From positions 248,001 through 312,000 of the forward strand of contig SPIA01000001.1 in NCBI GenBank assembly GCA_004535795.1: a stretch of DNA of 64,000 bases, given 5' to 3'. Below are positions 54,728 to 63,562 of this stretch, in pieces; position 1 is the first letter of the stretch, and each line of letters starts with the position of its first letter. The notes beneath the pieces were generated by a model. The model searched no databases, was not told the DNA's origin, and saw nothing but the letters and a program-made list of their open reading frames with translations. A program made the position numbers and the translations under genes. This stretch comes from Gammaproteobacteria bacterium LSUCC0057. Its GTDB lineage: Bacteria > Pseudomonadota > Gammaproteobacteria > Pseudomonadales > Porticoccaceae.

Positions 54728-56305
54728 GTGGAACCAATCGATTTAGACAACCACCGGCAGCACATCAGTCAGCTGAGTCGTCGCCGTTTTTTACAGGGTA
54801 GCTTGGCGCTGCCGGCCCTGGCCAGTGCCACCGGCCTGGCGGTCACAGCCTGCTCAGCACCGCCGCCACGCTCTGGCGATGAGATTGTCGCACTGAGCGC
54901 GCAGCAGCTCTCTGCGGCGATTAAGTCGAAACAGCTGTCGTGCGTCGAGGTGATGAGCAGTTATCTCGCTCAGATCGACCGTCTCAATGGCACTTTTAAC
55001 GCCATTGTGGCGCGGGCCGACTCTGAGCAGTTGCTGGCGCAGGCAGTGCAGGCCGATCAAGAGTTGGCGACCGGGCGCTACCGCGGCTGGATGCACGGCT
55101 TCCCCCATGCAGTGAAAGATCTCGCCGATGCCCGCGGTTTTGTCACCAGCAAAGGCTCACCGCTCTACCGCGACAATCTGGCCTCGGCCGACGCCCTGCA
55201 CATTGCCCGTATTCGCGCCGCTGGGGCGATATTTATCGGCAAGACCAACACCCCAGAATTTGGTTTGGGCTCGCAGAGCTATAACTCGGTATTTGGCGCC
55301 ACACTCAACGCCTGGGACGCCTTCAGCACCGCTGGTGGCAGCAGTGGCGGCGCGGCGGCGGCACTGGCGCTGCGCATGGTGCCGGTCGCCGATGGCAGTG
55401 ACATGATGGGCTCACTGCGCAATCCGGCCGGCTTTAACAATGTGATTGGCTTCCGGCCCTCGCCGGGCCGGGTGCCGTTTGCGCCGATGTTTCTCGAGCA
55501 GCTGCCAACCAACGGGCCGATGGCTCGCAATGTCAGTGACACCGCGCAGTTGATGGCCACCATGGCGGGGCCGGCAGCGCAATTTCCCAATACCGTGCCC
55601 GGCGACAGTGCCGAGTTCAGCGCCCCGCTGGCGCGTGATTGGCAGGGAACACGGCTCGGTTGGCTGGGAGATTTTGACGGCTATCTGCCGATGGAAGAGG
55701 GGGTGTTGTCGCTCTGTGAGCGGGCGCTCGGCCATTTTCAGACGCTTGGTGCAGAGGTTGAGCCGGCCACGCTGAACTACTCGATGGCCGAGCTATGGCA
55801 GACCTGGCTGACCTTCCGCCACTGGATAGTGCGCTCAACCCAGGCGGCCAACTATGCCGACCCAGCGCGGCGCGCACTGATGAAGCCCGAGGCGATCTGG
55901 GAGGTAGAAGGGGGGCTGGCGCTGACAGCGCAGGATGTATTTAACGCCTCGCTGGCGCGGGCGAAATTTTACGCCGCGGTGGTTAAAGCGTTTGAGCGCT
56001 ACGACTTTTTACTGCTGCCAACCGCGCAAGTGTTTCCGTTTGATGCCGCTGTGCACTGGCCCAAAGAGATCGCCGGGCGCAGCATGGACAGCTATCATCG
56101 CTGGATGGAAGTGGTTGTCCCGGGTACCTTGAGTGGCTGTCCGGTACTCAATGTGCCGGCGGGTTTTGGCCGCGACGGTTTGCCGATGGGGCTGCAAATT
56201 ATTGGGCCGCGGTTTGCCGATTTTGCCACACTGCAGCTCGGCTATGCCTACGAACAGGTCGCCCGCTACACCATTGACCGCCACTCGCCGGCGCTGGGTC
56301 TATAA
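54728..56305 (+). CDS. Amidase-signature hydrolase with Tat lipoprotein signal
   Basis: A 525-aa amidase. The N-terminus has a twin-arginine motif SRRRFLQG and a hydrophobic stretch ending TACS, suggesting a Tat-exported, Cys-lipidated enzyme. The catalytic triad is visible: Lys in HAVKDLADARG, cis-Ser and nucleophile Ser in STAGGSSGGAAAALALRM. The usual GSIR region is varied to GSDMMGSLRNPAGF. The start is GTG at 54728 with TTAGGAG upstream; a nearby ATG at 54723 is out of frame. It ends one base before the malonyl-CoA decarboxylase start, so its product may be malonate or a malonyl derivative (inference). Confidence 0.92.
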   Translation: MEPIDLDNHRQHISQLSRRRFLQGSLALPALASATGLAVTACSAPPPRSGDEIVALSAQQLSAAIKSKQLSCVEVMSSYLAQIDRLNGTFNAIVARADSEQLLAQAVQADQELATGRYRGWMHGFPHAVKDLADARGFVTSKGSPLYRDNLASADALHIARIRAAGAIFIGKTNTPEFGLGSQSYNSVFGATLNAWDAFSTAGGSSGGAAAALALRMVPVADGSDMMGSLRNPAGFNNVIGFRPSPGRVPFAPMFLEQLPTNGPMARNVSDTAQLMATMAGPAAQFPNTVPGDSAEFSAPLARDWQGTRLGWLGDFDGYLPMEEGVLSLCERALGHFQTLGAEVEPATLNYSMAELWQTWLTFRHWIVRSTQAANYADPARRALMKPEAIWEVEGGLALTAQDVFNASLARAKFYAAVVKAFERYDFLLLPTAQVFPFDAAVHWPKEIAGRSMDSYHRWMEVVVPGTLSGCPVLNVPAGFGRDGLPMGLQIIGPRFADFATLQLGYAYEQVARYTIDRHSPALGL

Positions 56306-56306
56306 G

Positions 56307-57650
56307 ATGTTAGACCGTTGGTTGAGCTCGGTGACAGCGGCGGGGCGCGATCTGCTTCGCAGTCGCGGCTGGATTAGCAGCGACGGCAAAACTGCGCTGA
56401 CGCTCGAGCAGCTCTGCGACCGGCTATTGTCGAGTCGCGGCGAGGCGCTCGGTACCGCCATTGCCAGCACTGTGGTAGAGCGCTGCAAAGAATTTGACAG
56501 CAACCAGTGCGACGCCTTTTTTGAGCTGCTGGTGGCGCGTTATGGCGTTGATCAGCAGGCGCTAGCCGAGGCGATCGATACCTATCAAAGCCGCCCTACA
56601 GCGGCTGCGCGGGCAGCGCTCAACCGCGCTACTGAAGCGCCGCGCCAAGAGCTATTTCGGCGCATTAATATGGCCCCCGACGGCACTCAGACGCTGGTCA
56701 ACCTGCGCGCCCAGCTACTGCAATCTCTGGCAGCAAAACCCCACCTCGGTGAGGTCGACAGTGACCTACGCCATCTGCTCGGCTCGTGGTTTAACCGCGG
56801 GTTTTTGCAGTTGACCGCCATCGACTGGCGGACACCGGCGCATATTTTAGAAAAATTAATGGCCTATGAAGCCGTGCACGCCATGCACGGCTGGGCTGAT
56901 TTGCGCCGTCGGCTGGCTGGCGACCGCCGCTGCTTTGCGTTTTTTCACCCTGCGATGCCCGACGAGCCACTGATTTTTGTCCAGGTAGCGCTCTGCCGCG
57001 GTATGGCCACTTCGGTGCAAAAACTGCTTGAAGAGGCGGTCGATGAGAGTGCTCAGAGCAGTGCCGACACGGCCATTTTCTACTCCATCAGCGACTGTCA
57101 GCGCGGCCTCAAAGGGGTGTCGCTGGGCAATTTTCTGATTAAACAGGTGGTCTTGGAGCTGCAGCGCGACCTACCCAATTTGAGCCAATTTGCCACGCTA
57201 TCGCCCATACCTGGGCTGGTCAACTGGCTGCAAAAGAACCGTGAGGTAATCGAACCCAGTGGCGAGCACAGCGAAGCGCTAGTGGCACTGCTTGACGCGC
57301 TAGCCGATGGCGGCGACCCGGGCGCGGCCTGGCAGCGGCTTGAGCAGAGCAATGGGCAGCAGTTGGTTGAGCGGCTCGCCGCTCACTATCTCTACCGCGC
57401 CAAGCGCGGCCAGCAACCGCTCGATGCGGTGGCGCGCTTCCATCTCCGTAATGGCGCTGCGCTTGAGCAGGTCAACGTATCCGGCGACACCTCGGTTAAG
57501 GGGCGCGCGCAGTCACTCGGAGTGATGGTTAACTACCGCTATCGGTTGGATGCCGTTGAGAGCAATCACGAGGCTTTTGTCAGCGACCACCACATTGCTA
57601 CCGAGAAGAGTTTTATCAAGCAACTTGAAGGGAACAAACGGCGCCAGTAG
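56307..57650 (+). CDS. Malonyl-CoA decarboxylase
   Basis: A 447-aa MCD-family enzyme, malonyl-CoA to acetyl-CoA and CO2. N-terminal helical domain to about residue 150, then the acetyltransferase-like catalytic domain: CFAFFHPAMPDEPLIFVQVAL, FYSISDCQRGLKGVSLGNFL with the catalytic Ser region, ATLSPIPGLVNWL, and the catalytic His in DAVARFHLRNGA. The ATG at 56307 is 1 bp after the amidase stop; the frame is open further upstream but overlaps the amidase gene in another frame. It is followed by the malonate transporter and synthetase genes. Confidence 0.95.
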   Translation: MLDRWLSSVTAAGRDLLRSRGWISSDGKTALTLEQLCDRLLSSRGEALGTAIASTVVERCKEFDSNQCDAFFELLVARYGVDQQALAEAIDTYQSRPTAAARAALNRATEAPRQELFRRINMAPDGTQTLVNLRAQLLQSLAAKPHLGEVDSDLRHLLGSWFNRGFLQLTAIDWRTPAHILEKLMAYEAVHAMHGWADLRRRLAGDRRCFAFFHPAMPDEPLIFVQVALCRGMATSVQKLLEEAVDESAQSSADTAIFYSISDCQRGLKGVSLGNFLIKQVVLELQRDLPNLSQFATLSPIPGLVNWLQKNREVIEPSGEHSEALVALLDALADGGDPGAAWQRLEQSNGQQLVERLAAHYLYRAKRGQQPLDAVARFHLRNGAALEQVNVSGDTSVKGRAQSLGVMVNYRYRLDAVESNHEAFVSDHHIATEKSFIKQLEGNKRRQ

Positions 57651-57702
57651 CCGCGTGGCAGCCACAGCTAGGGCACTGCAGTAACAACAAGAGAGGTAAG
57701 TT

Positions 57703-58083
57703 ATGGTTATCTACGGCGTAGCACTACTGGCGTTCTGTCTGTTGGCGGGCAGTTTGGCGGGCGATTTAATCGGCCAGCTTTTAGGTATTCAGGCCAATGT
57801 TGGCGGAGTCGGCATTGCCATGTTGCTGCTGCTCTTTGTCACTAGCCTGCGCGCTGAGCGCTGGCAGCTGAGTGCGGCCAGCCAATCGGGCATTCTGTTT
57901 TGGAGCGCGATGTATATCCCTATTGTGGTCGCGATGGCGGCTAAACAGAATGTCGTCGGTGCCATTGAGAGCGGCTGGTTGGCGCTGGTCGCCGGTGTCT
58001 TGGCAGTGGTGGTGAGCTTTGCACTGATCCCGCTGTTTACACACTTGGCGCGCCGCGCTGGGCAGTTAGAGGGAGAACAGTAA
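57703..58083 (+). CDS. madL: Malonate transporter subunit MadL
   Basis: A 126-aa hydrophobic protein with four predicted helices. YGVALLAFCLLAGSLAGDLIG, LLGIQANVGGVGIAMLLLLF and FWSAMYIPIVVAMAAKQNVV match the MadL family. With MadM it forms a sodium-coupled malonate importer in the inner membrane. AGAGG precedes the ATG, and the madM start overlaps the stop (TAATG). Confidence 0.95.
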   Translation: MVIYGVALLAFCLLAGSLAGDLIGQLLGIQANVGGVGIAMLLLLFVTSLRAERWQLSAASQSGILFWSAMYIPIVVAMAAKQNVVGAIESGWLALVAGVLAVVVSFALIPLFTHLARRAGQLEGEQ

Positions 58084-58841
58084 TGGAGACTCTGGCGTTA
58101 ACGGTAACTAAAAATGGCTTGATCAGCGCCTTCTTGCTGGTCGGGGTGGTGACGGCGTTCTCCTACTGGGTGTCGGATAAGTTAAGCCGTGGGGTGATCC
58201 ACGGTTCGGCAGTGGCGATCGCGCTGGGGCTGCTGTTGGCCTACTTTGGCGGCCTTTACAGTGGCGGTAACCGTGGTCTTGCCGATATCTCACTGTTCAG
58301 TGGCGTGGCGCTGATGGGCGGCGCGATGCTGCGTGACTTTGCCATAGTCGCCACCGCCTTTGGTGCCGACACGCGCGCCTTGAGAGAGGCGGGTTGGGCC
58401 GGTGCGGCATCGGTGGTGATCGGTGTGGTGCTCTCTTTCCTGGTTGGTGCAGCGGTAGCTTTGGCATTTGGTTACCGTGATGCGGTGTCAATTTCCACCA
58501 TCGGTGCCGGAGCAGCCACCTACATTGTTGGCCCAGTAACCGGTACAGCGCTGGGGGCGAGCTCTGAAGTGATTGCGTTGAGTGTCGGCGCCGGACTGGT
58601 CAAATCGGTACTGGTGATGATTGGCACACCGTTGGTGGCCAAACTGATTGGTCTCAACAACCCCTACGCGGCAATGGTCTACGGTGGTCTGATGGGTACC
58701 ACCAGCGGTGTTGCCGGCGGCTTGGCCGCCACCGACCCGAAACTGGTCCCCTATGGGGCGATGACCGCCACCTTCTACACCGGGGTCGGCTGCCTACTGG
58801 CGCCCTCGCTGCTCTTTTACCTGGTCCGCGCAGTTCTATAA
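58083..58841 (+). CDS. madM: Malonate transporter subunit MadM
   Basis: A 252-aa integral membrane protein, about eight helices. GLISAFLLVGVVTAFSYWVS, LAYFGGLYSGGNRGLADISL and MGTTSGVAGGLAATDPKLVP are typical of MadM. Translationally coupled to madL by a one-base overlap. The malonate imported here would be activated by the synthetase encoded 25 bp downstream. Confidence 0.95.
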   Translation: METLALTVTKNGLISAFLLVGVVTAFSYWVSDKLSRGVIHGSAVAIALGLLLAYFGGLYSGGNRGLADISLFSGVALMGGAMLRDFAIVATAFGADTRALREAGWAGAASVVIGVVLSFLVGAAVALAFGYRDAVSISTIGAGAATYIVGPVTGTALGASSEVIALSVGAGLVKSVLVMIGTPLVAKLIGLNNPYAAMVYGGLMGTTSGVAGGLAATDPKLVPYGAMTATFYTGVGCLLAPSLLFYLVRAVL

Positions 58842-58866
58842 ACGTAAACAATTTTCGGAGCCCGCT

Positions 58867-60381
58867 ATGGTTAACGGCAATCTCTATGCACACTTTCAGG
58901 CGGTCTTTCAGCGCCGCGGCGATGCCCCAGCACTGACCACCGCTGACGGCCAACAGCTCAGTTTTACTGAGCTCGACCAATTGGCCGGGCGTATGGCCAG
59001 CTGTCTGGCTGCACACGGTTTGGTCTGTGGCGATCGCGTTTCGGTGCAGGTGGAAAAATCGCTCTCGGCACTGGCGCTCTATCTCGGCTGTCTGCGCGGC
59101 GGGTTCGTCTTTCACCCGCTTAACACTGGTTATAAAGAGCAGGAGTTGGCTTACTTCTTAACCAATGCTGAGCCGTCGCTGATGGTCTGCGATAGCCGCG
59201 ATCTCGCGCTGCTAGATCCGCTCTGTGCCGAGGCCGGGGTGACAACGCTGCTAACACTTAACAGCGATGGCAGTGGTACGCTGAGCGACCAGCTCGCCCA
59301 GGTGTCAGAGCCCCATCCGGTTGTTGCCCTGCCGGGCGATGCACTGGCCGCGCTGCTCTACTCGTCGGGGACTACCGGCCAGCCGAAAGGGATTATGCTC
59401 AGCCATGAAAACTTGCGCAGCAATGCCGCCTCATTGGTCGACTGCTGGGGCTTTAGCGAACAGGATGTGCTGTTGCACGCGCTGCCCATTTTCCACGTCC
59501 ACGGTCTGTTTGTCGCACTTGGTTGCGTTTTCCTCAGTGGCGCTAGTATGCGCTGGCTGGCGGGCTTTAACTTGGCCGAGGTGATGACAGCGCTGCCGTC
59601 TGCTACGGTAATGATGGGGGTGCCCACCTATTACACGCGGCTACTCGCAGAGCCGTCGTTTGGAGACGCGCATGTCGCTAATATGCGGCTGTTTATCTCC
59701 GGTTCGGCGCCACTGTTGGTAGAGACGTTCAACGACTTTGAACAGCGCACCGGCCACCGTATTCTCGAGCGCTACGGCATGACCGAAACCAACATGAATA
59801 CCTCAAACCCCCTGCAAGGTGAGCGCCGAGCCGGCACCGTTGGCTTGCCGCTGCCGGGGGTAGAGGTGCGTATTACCGATGATAGCGACCAACCCCTGGC
59901 GGTCGGAGAGATCGGCAACCTGCAGGTGCGCGGCGAAAATGTCTTTCAGGGCTATTGGAAAATGCCGCAAAAAACCGCCGAAGATTTCACCGCCGACGGT
60001 TTCTTTAACACTGGCGACAAGGGCCAAATTAGCGAAGACGGCTATGTTAGCATCGTCGGTCGCGCCAAAGATATGGTGATCAGCGGTGGGCTCAACATCT
60101 ACCCGAAAGAGATCGAACTATTGGTCGACGAGCTGCCCGGTGTCAGCGAATCGGCAGTGATCGGGGTAGCCCACGCCGACTTTGGCGAGGCGGTAGTCGC
60201 CGTTGTGGTCGGAGACGCTGAGGCGACCGACGAAGCGACCATTATCGCTGCGCTAAAACAGCAGATATCGGCCTTCAAGGTGCCCAAACGGGTAGTCTTT
60301 GTCGACCAGCTGCCGCGCAACACGATGGGTAAAGTACAGAAGAATCTGCTCCGCGAGCAGTTCGCCAACCTGGTTAGCTGA
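58867..60381 (+). CDS. matB: Malonyl-CoA synthetase (AMP-forming)
   Basis: A 504-aa acyl-adenylate-forming enzyme. P-loop ALLYSSGTTGQPKGIMLSHEN, the GSAPLLVETFNDFEQRTGHR region, RYGMTETNMNTSNP, DGFFNTGDKGQI, the hinge GRAKDMVISGGLNIYPKEIE and the catalytic Lys in LPRNTMGKVQKNLL. Overall it matches MatB/ACSF3-type malonyl-CoA synthetases, and the adjacent MadLM and malonyl-CoA decarboxylase support malonate as substrate. GGAG lies before the ATG. Its TGA overlaps the ATG of the degenerate membrane-protein gene by one base. Confidence 0.94.
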   Translation: MVNGNLYAHFQAVFQRRGDAPALTTADGQQLSFTELDQLAGRMASCLAAHGLVCGDRVSVQVEKSLSALALYLGCLRGGFVFHPLNTGYKEQELAYFLTNAEPSLMVCDSRDLALLDPLCAEAGVTTLLTLNSDGSGTLSDQLAQVSEPHPVVALPGDALAALLYSSGTTGQPKGIMLSHENLRSNAASLVDCWGFSEQDVLLHALPIFHVHGLFVALGCVFLSGASMRWLAGFNLAEVMTALPSATVMMGVPTYYTRLLAEPSFGDAHVANMRLFISGSAPLLVETFNDFEQRTGHRILERYGMTETNMNTSNPLQGERRAGTVGLPLPGVEVRITDDSDQPLAVGEIGNLQVRGENVFQGYWKMPQKTAEDFTADGFFNTGDKGQISEDGYVSIVGRAKDMVISGGLNIYPKEIELLVDELPGVSESAVIGVAHADFGEAVVAVVVGDAEATDEATIIAALKQQISAFKVPKRVVFVDQLPRNTMGKVQKNLLREQFANLVS

Positions 60382-60892
60382 TGGTGGCAACGCCGCAACA
60401 GAGCACCTTCGCCGCAGTGCTGATCTCGGTAGCGGCGGTCAGCGGATTTTTGTTGCTGCCGCTACTGGTGGCGACTGTCGCTGAGCCATTTGCGCTGGGT
60501 GACAGAGCGGGGTCGATAGGCTCGCTGGTGATGGCAGGCTTTGCAGTAGCCGCGCTCGCCTCACTGGTTTGGCTCGGCCGTGCCAATTGGCGGCGGGCGG
60601 GGCGCTGGCTGTTGGCGGTGAAGGCGGCGATCGCGGTGGGTGCAGTCGCTGGTGGCTCGGCCTGCGCGCTGGCCGCTACGGTATCGGCGGCTTGGCGCTG
60701 CCGCTGGCACTGTGTAGTGGTGTGGAGCTGTTAACGAGCGGCTGGTTGCCCTAGCAGAGCCTGCAGGTGCAGCCTGAGCCCGGCGCGCTGTTGAGCGGCC
60801 AGCTCGGCTATACAGCGGTGGTGCTGGTGGCACTGGCGGCGCTAGCTGGGAGTGTGCAGTTGTTCGCCGTCGCGCTCGGCCGGCGGCATTAG
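60381..60892 (+). pseudogene. Frameshifted remnant of a multi-span membrane protein
   Basis: The ATG at 60381 overlaps the matB stop and opens 117 codons with two hydrophobic helices and the start of a third (to about 60655). The sense then appears to pass to another frame, where YGIGGLALPLALCSGVELLT continues the membrane protein, meets a TAG at 60752-60754 and goes on in frame with LGYTAVVLVALAALAGSVQL to TAG at 60890. One frameshift and one nonsense codon thus break a frame of about 170 codons. The first part has an MFS-like feel, but the family is not certain. Confidence 0.65.
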
Positions 60893-60905
60893 CGGCGGCG
60901 AACAG

Positions 60906-61544
60906 TCAAGCAGCTGGCGCGTCTGGCTGCTGCTCGGGTGCGGCGGCTATAAAGGCTGGATGTTGGCCGCAGTTGGCATAGATGCGGTTGATGTTGGGGT
61001 ATGCACCCATTGGCTGATCAAAGCGCAGGGCGTTGTATACCTGCGGTACCAGATAGCAATCGACTAATCCCGGCTGATCGCCAGCGGCGAACTCGGCGCT
61101 GCCGAGTTGACCGTCGATGGCGGCGAAGGTGGTGGCGATCCAGTGGTGGTACCAGCTGGTTTTAGCGGCTTGATCGACCCCCAGCTGGCCGGTCAGGTAG
61201 TTGAGTACGCGCAGGTTGTTGAGCGGATGGGTATCGCAGCCGATCGCCGCGGCCAGCGCGCGGGCGCGGGCGCGGGCGAGTGGTTGGCTGGGCAGCAGCG
61301 GCGGGGTCGGCCACTGCTCATCTAGGTACTCCAGTATCGCTGGCGATTGGCTGATTATTTCGCCATCGGCCAGCTCCAGTGCCGGCAGCAAACCCTGCGG
61401 GTTGCGAGCCAAGTAAGCGGCGCTGCGCTGCTCGCCGGCGAGCAGATTGACAGCCGCGCTCTGGTAGGCGATCCCTTTTAGTTGCAGGGCAATGCGAACC
61501 CGGTAGGCGGCCGAAGAGCGGAAGTAACCGTGCAGTGTCAGCAT
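60906..61544 (-). CDS. maiA: Maleylacetoacetate isomerase (zeta-class GST)
   Basis: A 212-aa glutathione-dependent isomerase, maleylacetoacetate to fumarylacetoacetate. The zeta-class signature SSAAYRVRIALQLKG near residue 10 contains the catalytic Ser-Ser/Cys position; NPQGLLPALELADGEIISQSPAILEYLDE and AIGCDTHPLNNLRVLNYL complete the family pattern. Leftward, downstream of fahA with a 34-bp gap, so the two form an operon for the last steps of homogentisate-type degradation. Confidence 0.95.
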   Translation of the reverse strand: MLTLHGYFRSSAAYRVRIALQLKGIAYQSAAVNLLAGEQRSAAYLARNPQGLLPALELADGEIISQSPAILEYLDEQWPTPPLLPSQPLARARARALAAAIGCDTHPLNNLRVLNYLTGQLGVDQAAKTSWYHHWIATTFAAIDGQLGSAEFAAGDQPGLVDCYLVPQVYNALRFDQPMGAYPNINRIYANCGQHPAFIAAAPEQQPDAPAA

Positions 61545-61578
61545 TGTGCAACTCCTATCGACAGTTTGAGCCGGTCGG

Positions 61579-62895
61579 TTAGTTTACAGGCGGTGCCGGC
61601 AGCACGGTGCTGCGCACCTCGCCAAAACCGATACGGCGCGCGCCGTCGACCTGGCAGTAACCGGTGAGCACCAGGGTGTCGCCATCTTCAATAAACAGGC
61701 GCTGCTCGCCGTTGGGAAGGGTGATGGGCTGTTTGCCACCGCGGGTCAGCTCTAGCAGCGAACCGGCCTCTGGGTGAGTGGGGCCCGATTGGGTGCCGCT
61801 GCCGAGCAGATCGCCGGGGCGCAGATTGCAGCCGTTGACGGTGTGGTGGGCGATCATCTGTGCCACTGTCCAGTAAGAGTGGCGGAAGTTAGAGCGGCTC
61901 AGTGTAGTGGCCGGCTCTCCGGCACTGGCCATCTTGGCGGTCTGCAGTTGTACCTCTAGCTCTACTGAGTAATTGCCGTGGGCGCTGTTGGCCGCCGAGC
62001 TCAAGTAGGGTAGTGGTTGTGGGTCGTCACTGGCGCGGGTAAAGGGGACCCGAAATGGCGCCAGCGCCTCTTGGGTAACGATCCAAGGCGACACCGTTGA
62101 GGCAAAGTTTTTGGCAAGGAAGGGGCCGAGCGGCTGGTACTCCCAGGCCTGAATGTCGCGCGCCGACCAGTCGTTGAACAGACAGAGACCGAACACATGC
62201 TGCTCGGCGTCATCAATGCTGATTGGCTCACCGAGGGTGTTACCGGTACCGATAAAGACACCCATCTCCAGTTCGTGGTCGAGCCGCTTACACGGCCCCA
62301 GCGTCGGCGCATCGGCATCGGCAGCTTTGGTCTGACCATTGGGGCGGCGGAAGGTTTGGCCGGATACATCGATACTGGACGAGCGACCGTGGTAGCCGAT
62401 CGGCACCCACTTGTAGTTGGGCAGCAGCGGGTTGTCGGGGCGAAACAGCAGGCCCACCGCAGTGGCGTGATGAATTGAGCTGTAGAAGTCGGTGTAGTCG
62501 CCAATGGTGCAGGGCAGTGCATAGTCGAGCTCGGCTTGGGCAATGAGCAGGGGCGCTAGTGCGCTCTGCTCGGCAGCACTCTCGCGCAGTGCCCGTGACA
62601 GTGCCAAGCGCAGCGCCGACCAGAGCTCGGGGCCGGCAGCCATCAGTGCATTGAGGGTTGGCTGGGCGGCCAGTGCCGCAGCCTCGGCGGCGCGGCCCGC
62701 AAACAGTTGCGCCGCGGTCACTGCCGCCATGTCGACGACTTGATCGCCAATCGCAACCCCACCTCGCCACGGCTCGCTGCTAGCGGTGCGGCGAATCACG
62801 GCGAACGGCAGGTTTTGAATGGGAAAGTCGCAGTTCTCTAAGTTGGCGCTAGCCACCCAGCTGCGCAGCGCCGGGTCGTGAGTCTCGTTGAGCAT
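61579..62895 (-). CDS. fahA: Fumarylacetoacetase
   Basis: A 438-aa enzyme cleaving fumarylacetoacetate to fumarate and acetoacetate. N-terminal SH3-like domain with FPIQNLPFAVI and GVAIGDQVVDM. The catalytic barrel has YTDFYSSIHHATAVG (metal Asp and catalytic His), PIGYHGRSSSID, ELEMGVFIGTGN (metal Glu pair), LFNDWSARDIQAWEYQPLGPFLAKNF, and GDLLGSGTQSGP. Leftward and between the VOC-protein gene (upstream, 26-bp gap) and maiA. The homogentisate dioxygenase that should precede it is not in this window. Confidence 0.97.
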   Translation of the reverse strand: MLNETHDPALRSWVASANLENCDFPIQNLPFAVIRRTASSEPWRGGVAIGDQVVDMAAVTAAQLFAGRAAEAAALAAQPTLNALMAAGPELWSALRLALSRALRESAAEQSALAPLLIAQAELDYALPCTIGDYTDFYSSIHHATAVGLLFRPDNPLLPNYKWVPIGYHGRSSSIDVSGQTFRRPNGQTKAADADAPTLGPCKRLDHELEMGVFIGTGNTLGEPISIDDAEQHVFGLCLFNDWSARDIQAWEYQPLGPFLAKNFASTVSPWIVTQEALAPFRVPFTRASDDPQPLPYLSSAANSAHGNYSVELEVQLQTAKMASAGEPATTLSRSNFRHSYWTVAQMIAHHTVNGCNLRPGDLLGSGTQSGPTHPEAGSLLELTRGGKQPITLPNGEQRLFIEDGDTLVLTGYCQVDGARRIGFGEVRSTVLPAPPVN

Positions 62896-62921
62896 GGTGG
62901 GGTCCTTGATCGGTGCGGTAT

Positions 62922-63455
62922 TTAGCTAAATTCGCGTTGGTGTAGCCAGGCGGCGTGGCGCGGTGCTTTTTTGGTGCGACTCCACTCTTCTAGCATCGCC
63001 GGCGCCACCTCGTGGAGGCGCTGCATATCTTCGGCGCTGGCTGTGTTGGTGGCAAGTTCTAAACGGTGGCCGTTGGGGTCGTGAAAGTAGATCGACTTAA
63101 AGATGGCGTGGTCGGTCGGGCCCAGCACTTCTATACCGGCCTCTTCTAGTGACGCCTTAGCGGCGAGCAGCTCGTCCATAGTCTCAAGCTCCATGGCGAT
63201 ATGCTGAACCCACTCTGGAGTGTTGCGGTCGCGATCCATCTGCGGTGAATTGGGCAGCTCAAAAAAAGCCAGCACATTGCCCATGCCAGCGTCGAGGAAG
63301 ATGTGCATATAGGGATCGGGGGCTTTGGTCGAGGGCACCCGGTCTTCGGCGATCGCCAAGACAAAGTCCATACCCAGATGGCGCTGGTAAAACTCCACCG
63401 TCTGTTTGGCATCGTTACAGCGGTAGGCGACATGGTGCAGGCGTTTAATGTTCAT
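62922..63455 (-). CDS. VOC-superfamily protein (glyoxalase/extradiol-dioxygenase fold)
   Basis: A 177-aa metal-dependent VOC protein. Paired beta-alpha-beta-beta-beta modules: KRLHHVAYRCNDAKQTVEFY (first metal His) and WVQHIAMELETMDELLAA (second His), ending with YFHDPNGHRLELATNT (metal Glu). Such proteins sit in many homogentisate clusters beside fahA and maiA. It could be a lyase, an isomerase or an unusual ring-cleavage enzyme. First gene of the leftward fahA-maiA operon. Confidence 0.85.
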   Translation of the reverse strand: MNIKRLHHVAYRCNDAKQTVEFYQRHLGMDFVLAIAEDRVPSTKAPDPYMHIFLDAGMGNVLAFFELPNSPQMDRDRNTPEWVQHIAMELETMDELLAAKASLEEAGIEVLGPTDHAIFKSIYFHDPNGHRLELATNTASAEDMQRLHEVAPAMLEEWSRTKKAPRHAAWLHQREFS

Positions 63456-63562
63456 GCAGGGGCTCTCCCTCGGCGCTCAATAAATGTGCTAAATAGCAAT
63501 ATAACACGCCACCCAGCGGGTATTGATGCCGCTCAGTAAAAGCTGTTTTTCGGCGCTTGCGC

